Part shown: piece by piece, positions 1-11,482 of the stretch
Layout: each line of letters begins with the position of its first letter
Numbering within the stretch: position 1 is the first letter of the stretch
Source: Adiantum capillus-veneris
Lineage: Eukaryota; Streptophyta; Polypodiopsida; Polypodiales; Pteridaceae
Direction of reading: 5' to 3'
Assembly (NCBI GenBank): GCA_014529385.2
Contig: CM043966.1
Span: forward strand, 99,212,087-99,276,086
DNA: 64,000 nucleotides
Program-made: the position numbers and the translations under genes
Notes under the pieces: model-generated
The model's database searches: none
Told to the model about the DNA's origin: nothing
What the model saw: the letters and a program-made list of their open reading frames with translations, nothing else

Positions 1-498
1 CATCACAAGAACTCAAATATAGAGGTCCAACATCGCCATCCAATGGTTGACATGGCAGTGAAATTGTAGAAAATTTGCAAAAAAGAAGGCTCAAAATCCC
101 ATATGAGAAGTGTTCACCAAAAAAGGCCTCAAGTGTGTTTGCAACCAGCTAAAATTGAAAAATCACGATTAGATATTGAGCTTGACTTGAAGAAATTGGT
201 CAAATTTTACAAGTTATATTTTATTGAATCGGCAAATACTTTGAATTTTCACTTGAAAATCCTTTTTCTCTTTGGTTAGAAACTTGAAGGCACTCATATG
301 AGGAGCCTTTTTCCTGGCAATTTTTAGCTCTTACCCTATAGTTTTTGTAGTGTTTGGTGTAGCTAAAGGAACAATCGATAAAATCACGAGGCGTGCTTTT
401 GAGAAAATCTTTTGAAAAAAGGATGAAACAACATCATAGAAGACATGCAATACAATGACTAATATATTACTAAAATTGGGGTGTTTTACATGTCAAAA
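1..498. other. flanking DNA, no recognised feature
   Basis: AT-rich sequence without a convincing reading frame, RNA gene or repeat. It lies left of the candidate terminus of the outer CACTA-like element at 499. I see nothing in it that I can name. Confidence 0.5.
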
Positions 499-509
499 CA
501 CTACAAGAG
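499..509 (+). repeat. candidate left terminus of the outer CACTA-like element
   Basis: The string CACTACAAGAG occurs here, identical to the first 11 bases of CACTA-1 and CACTA-2. GCGTCGGT-like motifs follow at about 540-562, resembling a subterminal region. It lies about 850 bases upstream of the first recognisable transposase exon on the same strand. I could not find a matching right end with a 3-bp duplication (the left flank is AAA), so this is a candidate only. Confidence 0.35.
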
Positions 510-969
510 TTCGATTCAATACAAACACCAAATTATCGACGTCGGTGTGGCGGGCGTCGGTATATGTGTAGGTAAATCTAGAGGGAGACCCAATTTTAGA
601 AAAAATCTTTTTTTTTCCCTTCTGGTGCTTATTTAGATGCATATTTTGATAATGATTTCGATGTTGATTTCGACGCCCATTCAGATGCAAATGCTGACAC
701 TTGCAATGGCGTCACCTGCAAAAACAAAACATGCGGGTTCTGTTGGCGTTTTTGCCCCATTTTTCAAAATCTCTCTTGCTCTCCTCCTCCTCACTTGCTT
801 CAGATATGCTGCTACGGGGCTTGTCACGCTTGGGATATCCACTCACATACTCCTCTGCATCAACAAGGTAAGATTCTTTTTGAGATTTATGGTAGATTTC
901 TTCATTTGTGTGTGTATGACATAGGGTGTGTGTGTGTTTACAGATTTGGTGGCATTTTCTTGTAGAAAA

Positions 970-1190
970 AACGCAAACAGACTTAAAAAATGGCTTGTGC
1001 ACTTCAGAAACGCAAACTGACTTCAATAACACAAATAGACTTCAGAAATGCATTTCAATAACACAAATTGACTTCAATAATGCAAACGGGCTTAAAAAAC
1101 GCAAACGGCTCTAAAGCGGGTTAGGGAAGCATTTGGCCATTTCAGTCTGCTTAGAACTTCAGAAATAAAACAAACGGACTTAAAAAACAC
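970..1190 (+). repeat. degenerate short tandem repeat (unit about 20-24 bases)
   Basis: A motif close to ACGCAAACNGACTTNAAAAA recurs in variants at about 970, 1010, 1035, 1065, 1083 and 1170. Phrases such as 'gcaaac.gactta' and 'acttcaataac' alternate. It lies between the candidate left end and the first transposase exon of the outer element. CACTA elements carry subterminal repeats in this position, but this motif differs from the GCGTCGCTAT repeats of the younger elements. Confidence 0.5.
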
Positions 1191-1347
1191 AGCATTCGGC
1201 CATTTCTTGGTTTGCTTAGGACCAGCTTCTCTAAAGATATGTTGCATTAGTGTGCTTTAAATTAAAGTACTCTAAATTAGAGCGTTTTGTTTTAAGGTTT
1301 ATGATAAGAGTGATTTTTTAATTTGCTGTAGTATCTGTAGGTTAATT

Positions 1348-1763
1348 ATGGATGATGGGATGTCGTGTCCTTGTGCGCGATTCAAGCATCAGATAATTAG
1401 AAAACAAAAGATATGTGATCAGCACATATGCAATAACGGTCTCTTCCCTATAAAGCAACTAAAAGATCTTCGTTATCGATCTCATGGTCTAGAGACAATT
1501 GATCAATCCCCACAAATAGATATTGCTCCAATCTCATCATAGAGAAGGCGAATATCAAATGAACCGCCACCGATGGAGTCTACCCCATGGCCACCAACAC
1601 TTGATGCCATATTCCAAGAAGTTGAGATGGAACAAATGTTCTACGTGTCCTTTGACATGGACCTTGTCATTGAAAACCAAGGTGGCAAAAACATTCAAGG
1701 CAACATTGCGAATCAACCTCGATCATCTCGTCCATATCGACGGCAAGAGAGCGCCGATAAAGA
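1348..1763 (+). pseudogene. CACTA transposase first exon, Transpos_assoc-like (decayed)
   Basis: The frame opens with MDDGMSCPCARFKHQ and contains the CPCxxC-like pattern and following basic stretch of the plant Transpos_assoc domain (PF13963), which sits at the N-terminus of TNP2-type transposases. A stop near 1540 and a frame change divide it. The second frame (from about 1573) reads on to a plausible donor, AAG|GTGAGA, at 1763/1764. In CACTA-1 the corresponding exon is followed by two exons carrying the catalytic core. Here the next recognisable exon is the DUF4218 one, so the catalytic exons have been lost. Confidence 0.6.
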
Positions 1764-1822
1764 AGGTGAGATGATGTGGACTCTTGCATGTATGCTGCTT
1801 TACAATGATGCAAAAATTTTAG

Positions 1823-2556
1823 GTTATCTTACCAATTGCCATAAAAGATTGTCCGATAGATGACGTTAGAAGCACAATTTATAAAATTAGTGATTTGGTT
1901 TGTTGGATCTGATCAAAAGAGATAAGAAAAAACAGCATGGATGTAACTCACTTAAATTCTATCGAAGCAGTGTGTATGGTGGAGAAGTATTTTCCAACAA
2001 ATATGCTTAAATCCAAATGTATTTACTTGTGCATGTGGTTGATGAATTTGCAATTGCTGGAATAGTCCATAGCAGGTGGATGTTCGTCTTGGAGAGATTC
2101 ATGAAGACTTTAAAAGGGTTCGTTTGTCAAAGCTTCGCCCTAAGGGTAGCATGGTTGAAGGATGGCTTGCATGAGTCTCTTGTTTCTATCAGTGAGTTTT
2201 TGGATTCAATTGATCCAAAGATGCCCCGAATGCGGACTAATGAGGTCAACGCCAAGGTGATATGAGACGAGCCGTAGGGACAAGGCATCATGAGAAATAT
2301 GGATATCAAAATGCGGGAATAGGTTATGAGATTTTGTTTTCTCAACTTAGAACTCATGCAAAAGTGTCTAGAGAGATACAAAGAGGAAGAGCAATTGCGT
2401 TTGGCAGATCGCTTGCAATTTAAGCACAATCGTGCCACTATAAACCTGCCATACTTTCCTACTAATTGGTGGCTAGATGCAACAATCTCGGAGGCAACAA
2501 GGAACGAAGTGTTGATTACTGAAGAAGAAGAGGAGATGTTGAGGGGCTGCAACTGA
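1823..2556 (+). pseudogene. CACTA transposase DUF4218 segment (decayed)
   Basis: After an acceptor (ATTTTAG at 1822) the sequence matches, with stops and shifts, the CACTA-1 exon that starts at 8123. The segment around TIYKISDLVCWI corresponds to TIYKLAKLVQWI. The frame at 2017-2265 contains VHVVDEFAIAGIVHSRWMF, matching the DUF4218 (PF13960) core of CACTA-1 almost residue for residue. The frame at 2326-2556 gives the end of the domain, with a donor-like GTAAAT just after. Function is known only as a domain accompanying TNP2-type transposases. The copy cannot be translated intact. Confidence 0.68.
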
Positions 2557-2640
2557 CATGTAAATATTTTCACAACTTCTTTTTGTAGATCCATATGACC
2601 ATTTAGTAATATTGAAATTGTTTGATTTATGTGCTTCTAG

Positions 2641-3327
2641 TATCACAAGTACGGAGCTTTGTGGTTGCATGGGAGACACTTTAGAGTGCAATGGATAGAA
2701 GAACGAAGGGTCACTTTTGATAATGGGACTAGGACAAGCTTCATCCAAGAAAGTCGGAGTAGTGCTAGGGATGAGAACACACATACTTGCCAGCTTGAAT
2801 ACTTTGGCTACATCTAAGACATCTTGAAGATTAGCTTTAGAAAGTTTGATATTTTTATCTTTGATGTCAAGTGGCTCAAAGTTATTACTAGTGGGTCTAA
2901 TGCAACTGTGCACAAAGATAAGAGTGGACTAATTCAAGTGAACTCTAGGCGGGTGTGGACAGATGGTTGAGATACATTTGTACTTTCGCAGCATTGTGAA
3001 CAAGTTGTGTTCATAATAGATCCACTATGGGATGAAAAGGATGAAGAAGATTTGTCAAAACTGCACTAGCTCTTTGTTGTTCAAGTTGCTCCACGAAGCA
3101 AACAAGTGTGCGGATTGGAGGTTGAGGTCGAAGAGCTTCATGACCAAAGTACACAAATGGCGGATGATGTATATGAGGATTTTGAGCTAGAGGTCAGTGG
3201 TGAGCAGATACTTGAACCTAGAGATGAGCTCTCAGATACGCAGCTAGATGCAAAGAGCGATGTCGAAGTGGAGTTCAATGACAAAGATGCAAAAGTGCAG
3301 ATTGAGATGGAAATCTTTGGTGCATAA
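2641..3327 (+). pseudogene. CACTA transposase DUF4216 segment (decayed)
   Basis: After an acceptor (TTCTAG before 2641) the translation contains KYGALWLHGRHFRV, then an FDVKWLKV segment, then DTFVLSQHCEQVVF and VVQVAPRSK. These match the DUF4216 (PF13952) exons of CACTA-1. The acidic tail (3106-3327) has no clear counterpart beyond general acidity. Several stops interrupt the frame (for example near 2818, 2970 and 3069). CACTA-1 has a 74-base intron between CEQ and VVF; here CEQVVF is contiguous in genomic DNA. Confidence 0.68.
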
Positions 3328-3549
3328 GCTCTCAAAGAAGATGAGAGATTGACTACTGATTTTTGTTAAGAACTCTGTTGTATTGAACACTTACCTATAA
3401 CGAATTCTAATCATTCTATAACATTGGATATATATAGTGATTTGTGTTGCAACTTCGTTTTTTCTGTTATTTGCATTGCTTAAGTTGTTCTTTTACGGAT
3501 ATGTGAACTAACATATTGTATCTATGTTATCAAATAAAGTTTTGTAGCC

Positions 3550-4335
3550 ATGGCCGATGACAACTCACCATATTTTCATATTTTCCTAGCTTTAGTTTTC
3601 CAGCCGGTCACTTCAATCGACATCTCACCCGAGAAGACGGGTGCTTTTTTGTCACAGTTTTCACATGAGCAGGTTGCTTATGCACAGACCCTTTGGGGAG
3701 ATGGTCTCCCTAGACCGAGTATAGTTGGCCCTACGCTTAGGACGAGTGTGCCTCCTACACCAACTGGCCCTACACCTCTATTGAGTGTGCCAATTACATC
3801 GGTGGGTCGCTCTTCTTTGAGACGAGCTGGTAGGCGTCAGTCTGGAGATGGTGGTTGTTGTGCTGGCGGTTATATCGATGTGTCCACACCATCAAGAGAG
3901 CATCCACCTCTATCTTCAATAGATACTTCACCATCAAGCACACAATGTACACCTTGGGGATCACATGAGCATGATCCTAGCAAGGTATACAAGACCAGGG
4001 ATGGGGCTATTGTCATGGATAGGGCTAAAAAGGCCATGCGACAGAGGATTCGGTAGCTCTATACAGTTCAATTTGGCCACTCTATGATGGAGCATTGAGA
4101 TGATCAGGATTAGGAGAGAAAGAATTACATCGTCGATGCCATTCATAGAGAGTACATGCCGATAGAGGGGTACAATGAGGGTACGATCCACACTTGAATG
4201 ACTGGATCTTGAGCGTGGCAATTGCGACGATGTCACACCGTCGATCAAAGGTCAAAGACAAGTACAAGAACAACGAACCAAATCCGATATGTTTGGATAC
4301 ATAGGAGTGGATGGAGATTGCATGAGAGACACAAG
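3550..4335 (+). pseudogene. Transposase_24-like (TNPA-type) gene, first part, cut by CACTA-1
   Basis: The ATG at 3550 lies just after an acceptor (TTTTGTAG), the same placement as the start of the second gene in CACTA-1. The 168-codon frame has the low-complexity Pro/Thr/Ser region (TPTGPTPLLS-type) and then a GAIVMDRAKKAMRQRIR segment, which corresponds to GGIIMDDDGKKVISRMR in CACTA-1. After the stop at about 4056 the homologous frame continues with shifts to 4335, where CACTA-1 is inserted. The rest of the gene is at 11930-12237. This family (PF03004) is found with TNP2 in En/Spm elements and is thought to act in end recognition. Confidence 0.62.
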
Positions 4336-4373
4336 CACTACAAGAGGTTATGTGCTCTTGTGACGCTCTTAGC

Positions 4374-4629
4374 GACGGAAATACACTGGGTTTTTATAAC
4401 CCCCGGCATCGCTATAACCGTCGCTAAAAGCGTCGCTACGAGAGCGTCGCTATCTGCGTCGCTATAGGCGTCGCTATGAGCGTCGCTATATAGCGACGCT
4501 CATAGCGACGCTCTCACAGAAGAGTATAGCGACGCATATAGCGACGCTACAGAGCCATAAATAGCGACGCTTATAGCGACGCCTGAGAGAATATTTTTTT
4601 GGTGGCAGGGCATTGAATGCCCTGCCACC
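4374..4629. repeat. left subterminal repeats and palindromes of CACTA-1
   Basis: About ten copies of the motif GCGTCGCTA(T) or its complement lie between 4374 and 4582. Bases 4468-4511 form a perfect 44-base palindrome built from two motif copies per arm. Bases 4601-4629 form a second hairpin, with 14-base arms (GGTGGCAGGGCATT) around one base. Subterminal repeats of En/Spm elements bind the element-encoded accessory protein; that role here is inferred from the family. Confidence 0.85.
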
Positions 4630-4947
4630 CATCAACCATATTGTACTTGATTCACTTTTTAAAAAAAGTGCAAAGGTAAATAATAGACCCAAAATAGTCA
4701 CCCACAAGACGCATTGTTTGCAAAATTGACAATTGTACACATCATAGACAAACTGAATTGATTGGCAAATGTAATAATGACAATTGTACAACATCATAGG
4801 CATAAAGAATTGATTGGCAAAAGGAATTGCGGTGACAAATGTAATAATATACATGGTTCAAAAAGACGTATAAAATCCGTCTCATGATACATAAGCTATG
4901 AGAAACCCTGAACTAATGCTATCTAGCTACGGCTAAACTGACGTCGT

Positions 4948-6261
4948 CTAATCAGACGTCTCATCGCGTCCAAGCGGCGTATCTGTCGGATTCTGCAAAA
5001 AAAGACAATAAGACAGTTTTCAGTAAATATAAACATATAACGACATTTATAAAACAATACAAAAAATAAAAAAGAGTAAACCCTAATACTAACCATGCCG
5101 CCGCGAGAACTGAGAATGTCCATCAGGGTGTTTAAGCCCTTCCTGCCTGCGTACTCGCGCTCGTACGGTGTGGGATCACGTCCTGTCATCGACCACTGTC
5201 AAAACATACAAAGATTTCATTATGTTAGAACTAAAAAACTCATAAACCCTAAACTATCGAACATGCATAAAGAGCAATGTGAAAAGACTTACAAAATCGG
5301 CCTCAAATGATGCCCATCCACCGCTCCCCAAGTGGTGCGAGCTCCCTGCCTCTACTCGCGCTCTGGCTGCATCCTTTTGTTGCTTCCACTTGTCGGGATT
5401 CTCGCGCGCTGCTTTCTTCGCATTCTTCCAATCTTCTTTGGCCAGCCAATCTGGCCTATTCCACCCATTCTTGATTGCTTTTTGCACTTCGGAACGCTTG
5501 TGTTTGCAGTATTCGCGCATTCAAATCTTCATCAGGTCTTCATTGAAGCGCTGATCCCGTGTTGGAACGGGAAACTCATCATGAAGTATGCTGATGACTC
5601 TGTTTTTTAAATCACTTGGTACTTCACTCCATTTGTTTAGTATATAGTGTCTAAACAGCTGAGAGCAAAGACCACGCATGCGCGAGATCACCTTCTTGCC
5701 GTCATCATCCATGATGATGCCGCCGCTGATGTCGACGGAGTAAGGCAAGCCCTCTGGCCGGTGACGCGTGAACCTGGGTGTCCCGGCAGGGGTCTCTAGC
5801 GGCGTGTCGATGGGGGTACGGACGTCAGGTGTCTCCATCGGCGTCTGGGCGCCGAAGCGAGGAGTGTCGAGTGGGGTGGCTCCTGGCGGAGTAGGTAGAG
5901 GTGTGTAGCTTCTAGGAACAGTCAGCCGTGCAAAACCTGGCGTAGACGGCGATGCTGTGGCTGGTGTGGGGGCGGGCAAAGAAGGGGAGGGTAAAGAGCC
6001 TCGTCGAACACGAGGCGGTGTGGAGGCATCGGTGGCGGAATCCCCACAACAACCGCCACCGCCACCACTAGAGCGCCGGTGTCTAGACGAGTGTGACGCT
6101 CGTCTCGTCGACGCCGAAGCTTCGGAGCGCGCCGAATGCTCCGAAAGAGAGGGAGATGCGGATGGTGTAGGAACGCGCGATGATGCGCCAGAGCGATGAC
6201 GCTCCACGTACCACTGTCTCTGCTGCGGTGACAAAGAAGAAAGAAACTCCTCATCATCCAT
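4948..6261 (-). pseudogene. CACTA-1 second gene, Transposase_24-like (TNPA-type), with a nonsense codon
   Basis: Three exons on the - strand fit GT-AG rules: 6261-5293, 5195-5094 and 4992-4948 (introns of 97 and 101 bases), 371 codons plus stop. The ATG at 6261 lies just after an acceptor-like TTAATGCAG, suggesting a spliced leader. The first ~150 residues are Ser/Pro/Thr-rich with repeated TP motifs. From about residue 190 the Transposase_24 (PF03004) region follows (SQLFRHYILNKWSEVP, RDQRFNEDLMK, RPDWLAKEDWKNAKK). Codon 247 (5523-5521) is TGA where CACTA-2 has CGA, which would cut the protein to 246 residues before the most conserved part. The change is C to T at a CpG, typical of methylated-cytosine deamination. 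Confidence 0.85.
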
Positions 6262-6601
6262 ACCTGCATTAAACACACGAATATTTAAACTCCTTATTGA
6301 ATGAATAGAGTAGACAATGACGCAAAGACCATTAAATACAATGACGTAATGACGCATATAAATACAATGACGCAATGAATCGAGTGATAGAAGAGGCAAG
6401 TCGAAAACTCAGAATTTTCAATCAAAAGATGTGAGCGCGAGTAGAAAAGAGCGTTACACACCATGGAAGCTACTTAGAGAGCTAGAGCTTTTACAGCACG
6501 GAGCAAAATTGTTCAAATACAATATTTGTGGCTTTAAGAGATCTCTCTCTCATCCTCGCATAACTCAGCATAACTTCCTATATCTATATAGAGCTCTCCG
6601 T

Positions 6602-9600
6602 TTAAACACATATCCTCTGTTTCATTTTGTAGCTCCTCTGCATGCACCCCATATAGAGTAGTAGCATCTTGATGCTCGTCTGGCACCACCGCGCGGCTTC
6701 TGATTGAGCATCTTCTCTGATCTCCTCCATTGATGTCGTTGTGATTGGCACATGGTAGCCTTCATACGTCCTTGCACTACGAGGGGCTACCTCTATGACG
6801 TACCACCAGTTTGATGTAGACTTTGTAGGATGAAATACTACCTGCCAGAGCCACATAACTTACATGAGAGCCACATAACTTGTAAAAGGGGGATGTTAAC
6901 TATTTATATACTTACTTGTTCACAATGCTCGGGTAGTACGAAAGTGTCTCTTAGGTCAGTCCATTTCTTAGTAGAATCCACCTCAAGAAAACCAGACTCT
7001 CCTCTACGCACAGTAGCGTTTCGACCCTCCATGATTATCTTGAACCATTGCACGTCGAACAAGTCGACAAAAAATCCTCTGTAATCGATCCTCAAAATCT
7101 CTTGCAGCGTGCCGAAGTAAGTGAGTTCCGCCACCACGGGATCTGCATCAGAGGAACGTCGTCGACTAGACTGTTCAAATTTTGCCATGATTCCACAATC
7201 TTGAGTAAAACGCTTTTTGTCGATTCGTTCCACCCTAAAATGTCGACCTTTACACCATGCTGCTGTGTATGACTTATACTACAACGAACAAAGATTATGA
7301 GTGGCCGTTCAAATGTTTAGAAATAAAGTCACTAGCTAGTCGTACATTGCAAACTTACCTTGGTCGCGCAACCCCGAGAGTACTCCCACTCTTCTTCAGT
7401 CACTTCGTCACCGCATTGTTGTGCGCTTTTCAATTGGTTGTGCAACCATCTTAAGCTCATGAAGGTTGGTAGGCTCTCCAGAACCGCTGGATAGTGCATC
7501 GGTGGTCGTCTTCCCCGTCTCCACTCGATTCGTGCCCTTTGTCGCTCTTGCTTTGCATCCTCATATTGTGAAATCCACTTTTGCATCACTCGATTGTGAA
7601 GCATGCAAAATCGGTTGATTTTAGCCTCTAGATCTTCCGTCATCTTCTTCTCAACACCGAGATTGCACATGACAATCCCAGATATGCGCTCATCATCTAT
7701 GGTTCGCCATAGCGTGTCCCGGGATTTATCAAATCCGTCTAGCCACTCTCCAATGTACACTAGGGACTCTGATACCAACCAACCTTCTGCCATGCTACCC
7801 TCCGGACGTGCCTTTTGACGCACATATCCCTTAAGCGTTTTCATGAAACGCTCTAAGAAGAACATCCATCTGGAATGAACTGTGCCAGCTATTTCCACCT
7901 CATCAACTATGTGAATAAGAAGATGCACCTGAATGGTTAGTATTGTAGTAGGAAAATGTTTCTCAAACATGCACACAAGCTCCGCAGCATTTAGTTTGGC
8001 GAATGGTATGGAGTCTACGTCGATCTCCTTTTGTGAGATCCATTGCACCAGCTTTGCAAGTTTGTAGATTGTGTTACGGATGTCGAGAGACAAACATCCC
8101 TCAATGGCAACCGGTAAAATAAACTGTAAAGTATGTGCAACAATGATATTAAAGTCCACATTTTATGCAATGATATTAAAGTCCACTATGAACGTACCTG
8201 ACACATTTTATGCCAATCGTGTGACTTCAAACCGGTAAGCTTTCCTTCTTTAGTAAAACACGTTCGGAGCGAGTGCATTACGCCAGTGGGGGTCCGCAAA
8301 GATCGAATGGCCTCTTTTACTTTGCGTTCTTGGGCTCCTGTGAAAATCCATGGTGCTTTAGGAAGTTTTATCGATCCATCAGACGCTGTTTGCGGCCAAT
8401 ATTGCTCCATACGATCCACATTTCTAAGGTCAACTCTGGCTCCCAAAGTATCTTTCTTGCCGGTCAAATGGTCCCATAGTAGATTACCCACATTCTTGAA
8501 TATGTGCATTGGATCGAGCAAGTGATTGATCACGAGTCGGGGCCAGTATGGTAACTCGTACCATAGAGATAGTCTCTTCATCCCTGGAGGCAATCCGTCA
8601 TCGCACATCTCCTTCTGCTCTAACCATGCTTGTGCAGACATCCTTGGTGGCTCTCTTCCCAAAAAGCCGTCGCGTAACACATGATTCTCCGGAAGATACG
8701 CTTGATGACCTTCGTAGATTTGCTTCTTCAGTGAGGGTGCCCTACGTGCATTCAGTCTAGGTCCACATGTGACACATGCTCTGTATCCGCTTGTTTGAAG
8801 CCCTGCATGTATACACATGATAATAGATCAACTATGGGGAAAAACAAGATTTACAGTGTCTGAGAGAGGAGTGTCAATAGATCACCTGAGCATTCTGTTA
8901 GCCCGGGATAGTCATGCATGGTCCACATTAGAATACCTCTGATCAAAGCATTCCGTCGTCCTGTGTGTCGGCTCATATCCACCACCTCTATGCCAATCCA
9001 CAATTGTTGTAGCTCTTCCAATAGTGGACGAAGATACACATCCATATTCCCCACTTTATATCGCCCTGGCACAATCAAGCTTAGCCATAGGTGCCCCTTC
9101 TTCGTAGTCAACCACGGGGGAATGTTGTAGTTGACGATGACAACGGGCCATACACTGTAAGATGTTGATCTTTGACCAAATGGATTTACGCCATCCATAG
9201 CCAGGCCTAAGCGCAAATTTTGAGCTTCCCTGGCAAAATCCGACCATGTTCCATCTATATGTTTCCACGCTGCGCAATCTGCAGGAATTCGTAGCACACC
9301 ATCCGAAGATTTATTCTCCTCATGCCATGATGCTAGGGCGGCCATGGACTTACATTCGAAGAAATGCTTGATGCGAGGAAGCAAAGGAAAATGTCGCAAA
9401 ACCTTTTGTGGAATTTTTGTCCCGTGGAGATCTACTCGATATCTTTCGGAATCACATTTCGGACACTTCTCCATGTCTGTGTATTCCCCTCTGAAAAGAA
9501 TGCAGTCATTAGGACAAGCGTGGATAGAATTGTAATCCATCCCCAAGTTTCGCAAAATCTTTCTTGCTTCATCTCGGGAATCTGGCATCACATTGTCAGC

Positions 9601-10254
9601 TGGTAGAATGTGCTCTTTCAGCAATCTACACAACATAAAAATATGATACAGTCGTGTAAAAATCTATCAGATCATTATACATTTAGAGTTCTATTAAAGT
9701 AAACTAATTGTAATAGATCACCTGAAAAGCGCTGTGACGCTAGTGTCACTCCATCCAAACTTTGCCTGCATGTTGAGAAGAACCAGGAGTGCTTTCAATC
9801 TAGACATACGTGCTCCATTATACAATGATGTATCGGCTTCACTTTTCATATCATCATAGATAAGCCTTTCTGAATCCATGATCGTCTCGATCATTTCATC
9901 AATCTCGGGCTCAAACATTGCCTCGTTGGGAATGTGCTCTGCATGATCATCCCCCGAGCTATCAGAGGCTACATCTTGTGGCCTCACATATGCTGCTTGA
10001 CCAAAGCGCCTGCGAATACGTCTATTGGGTTGCAAGATTGCTGCTTGTTGGCCAGCGTCAGAGTCCGACGAGTTATAATTGGCAACAACTCGATCTATAA
10101 TAGATGGATTGAACTCGCCAAATTCGCGAACGTGCTGCAAAGAAACACGTCTTGTCCGTCGCACAGCATGCTTGCATTGATTACAAGGACATAAGACCCT
10201 CGTTGAGAGATAGGTGTTTCGGTTGGACGGTCCCACATCCTCGTCGCTACTCAT
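6602..10254 (-). CDS. CACTA-1 transposase, TNP2 type, six exons
   Basis: Exons on the - strand: 10254-9722, 9625-8886, 8802-8198, 8123-7359, 7272-6916 and 6841-6602. The introns (74-96 bases) obey GT-AG, phases agree, and the joined frame is 1,079 codons with no internal stop. Domain order is Transpos_assoc (CPCNQCKH), Transposase_21 (LLKEHILPADN, ACPNDCILFRGEY, GLAMDGVNPFG near residue 325, DPMHIFKNVG near 520), DUF4218 (HIVDEVEIAGTVHSRWMF) and DUF4216 (VQWFKII, WWYVIEVAPRS). The two Asp-containing motifs are the expected catalytic positions of the family. Relative to CACTA-2, one base is missing near 6692 in the last exon, which replaces the acidic C-terminal tail with a short unrelated one. 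The catalytic region is intact, so activity is possible but unproven. Confidence 0.9.
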
Positions 10255-10316
10255 AATGAGGATAAAAAACTTATAACCTGGACAACAAATTTAATATTCT
10301 ATTGGCATTCTTCGTT

Positions 10317-10320
<4 letters not shown>

Positions 10321-10366
<46 letters not shown>
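10321..10366. repeat. (CT)n microsatellite
   Basis: An uninterrupted CT run of 46 bases in the 5' region of the CACTA-1 transposase. The matching place in CACTA-2 (27636-27658) has a much shorter run, so the locus varies between copies. Confidence 0.95.
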
Positions 10367-10368
<2 letters not shown>

Positions 10369-11482
10369 ACCTCACATTCTCTAGTCATGTCCAATCCCCG
10401 CACACCTCGGTCTAGAGGTGCACGGAGATCAGAACCACCGGGTTATAATCTCGTCTTTATTGGTCAATACCTATATTTGTGGGTACAAGAAATCTAGACA
10501 CCCACGTCTACATGATACTGCATGTAGTGGACAAAATCCCTTTGCCTCTTCTCTAGCTGTAGCACTTCACTTCATCTTAACATCTTTTCACAGTAGATCT
10601 TTTCACTGTTCGTCTAACTCTAAACCCTAAACCGTAAGTAATTCTTGCGTGGACTCAATCTAACGTAAATAAGCGTAAATCTAAATAAACGTAAATCTAA
10701 CTAAAAATAAAGCTAAATCTAATTTAACGTAAGTCTAATGACTAGAGGTTGTCTAGATGGTCATTGTGTCGGGGATGTAGTGACTCTTGCCGCCCTGAAG
10801 ATCCACCTTCTTCCCTATCTTCTGAAGACATTTCACCAGTACTTTTGGATCGACGGAGCCCACCATGAGTGAAGGCAGCAATACCCTATATTCCATTGAG
10901 GGCTTTCTTCACCCGCTTCATGCAGGCATCGCAGTCTATGGAGACCCGCATCTAATCTAATATAACGTAAATCTAAATCTAGCTTAAATAAACGTAAATC
11001 TAGTTAAAAATAAACCTAAATCTAATTTAATGTAAGTCTACATATAACCTAATCTTTAACGTCTTTTAAGATAGTTTCCTACGACGTTATAACTCTCTTC
11101 TTCCTGTGTGTGTGCGCGTGTGTGGATGTGTGTGCCAATAAAAAGAGATAAATGGTATAACCTTTCTATCACCCATGCCAAGTATGATAGATTGATTATG
11201 CCATTTCTCTCTTGAATAATAGGTCTTCAGTTCAACTCCTCGTCGGCTAGATCTTTAGGTCTTTTAATTTTAATTAGTTTCCTACGACGCTCCCTTAGTT
11301 TCTCTTTCTTTCTCTCTCAATGTGTGTGCGTTTTTTTGGATCGTATGCATGTTTTCTTTCTCTTTTCCTCTCTCAATGTGTGCGTTTTTTGTTTATGCAT
11401 GTTCTCTCTCTCTTTTCCTCTCTCAATGCGTGCGTTTTTTGTTTATGCATGCTCTCTCTCTCTTTTTCTCTCTCAATGTGTG

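Larger units (their letters stand above)
499..4335 (+). mobile_element. older CACTA (En/Spm)-like element, left part, interrupted by CACTA-1
   Basis: A decayed DNA transposon on the + strand. In order it holds remnants of a Transpos_assoc exon, a DUF4218 segment, a DUF4216 segment and the first part of a Transposase_24-like gene. Each is recognisable by protein similarity to the intact genes of CACTA-1. The Transposase_24-like gene stops at 4335, where CACTA-1 begins, and resumes at 11930. The Transposase_21 catalytic core is absent between about 1763 and 1823. Stops and frameshifts are frequent, so this is an old, non-autonomous copy. Its left limit is uncertain and its right limit was not found. 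Confidence 0.72.

Noticed and set aside
5254-6399. + strand frames opposite the CACTA gene 2 (for example 5957-6199 and 5279-5610)
   Set aside because: Antisense shadows of a GC-rich coding exon with supported splice sites on the - strand.
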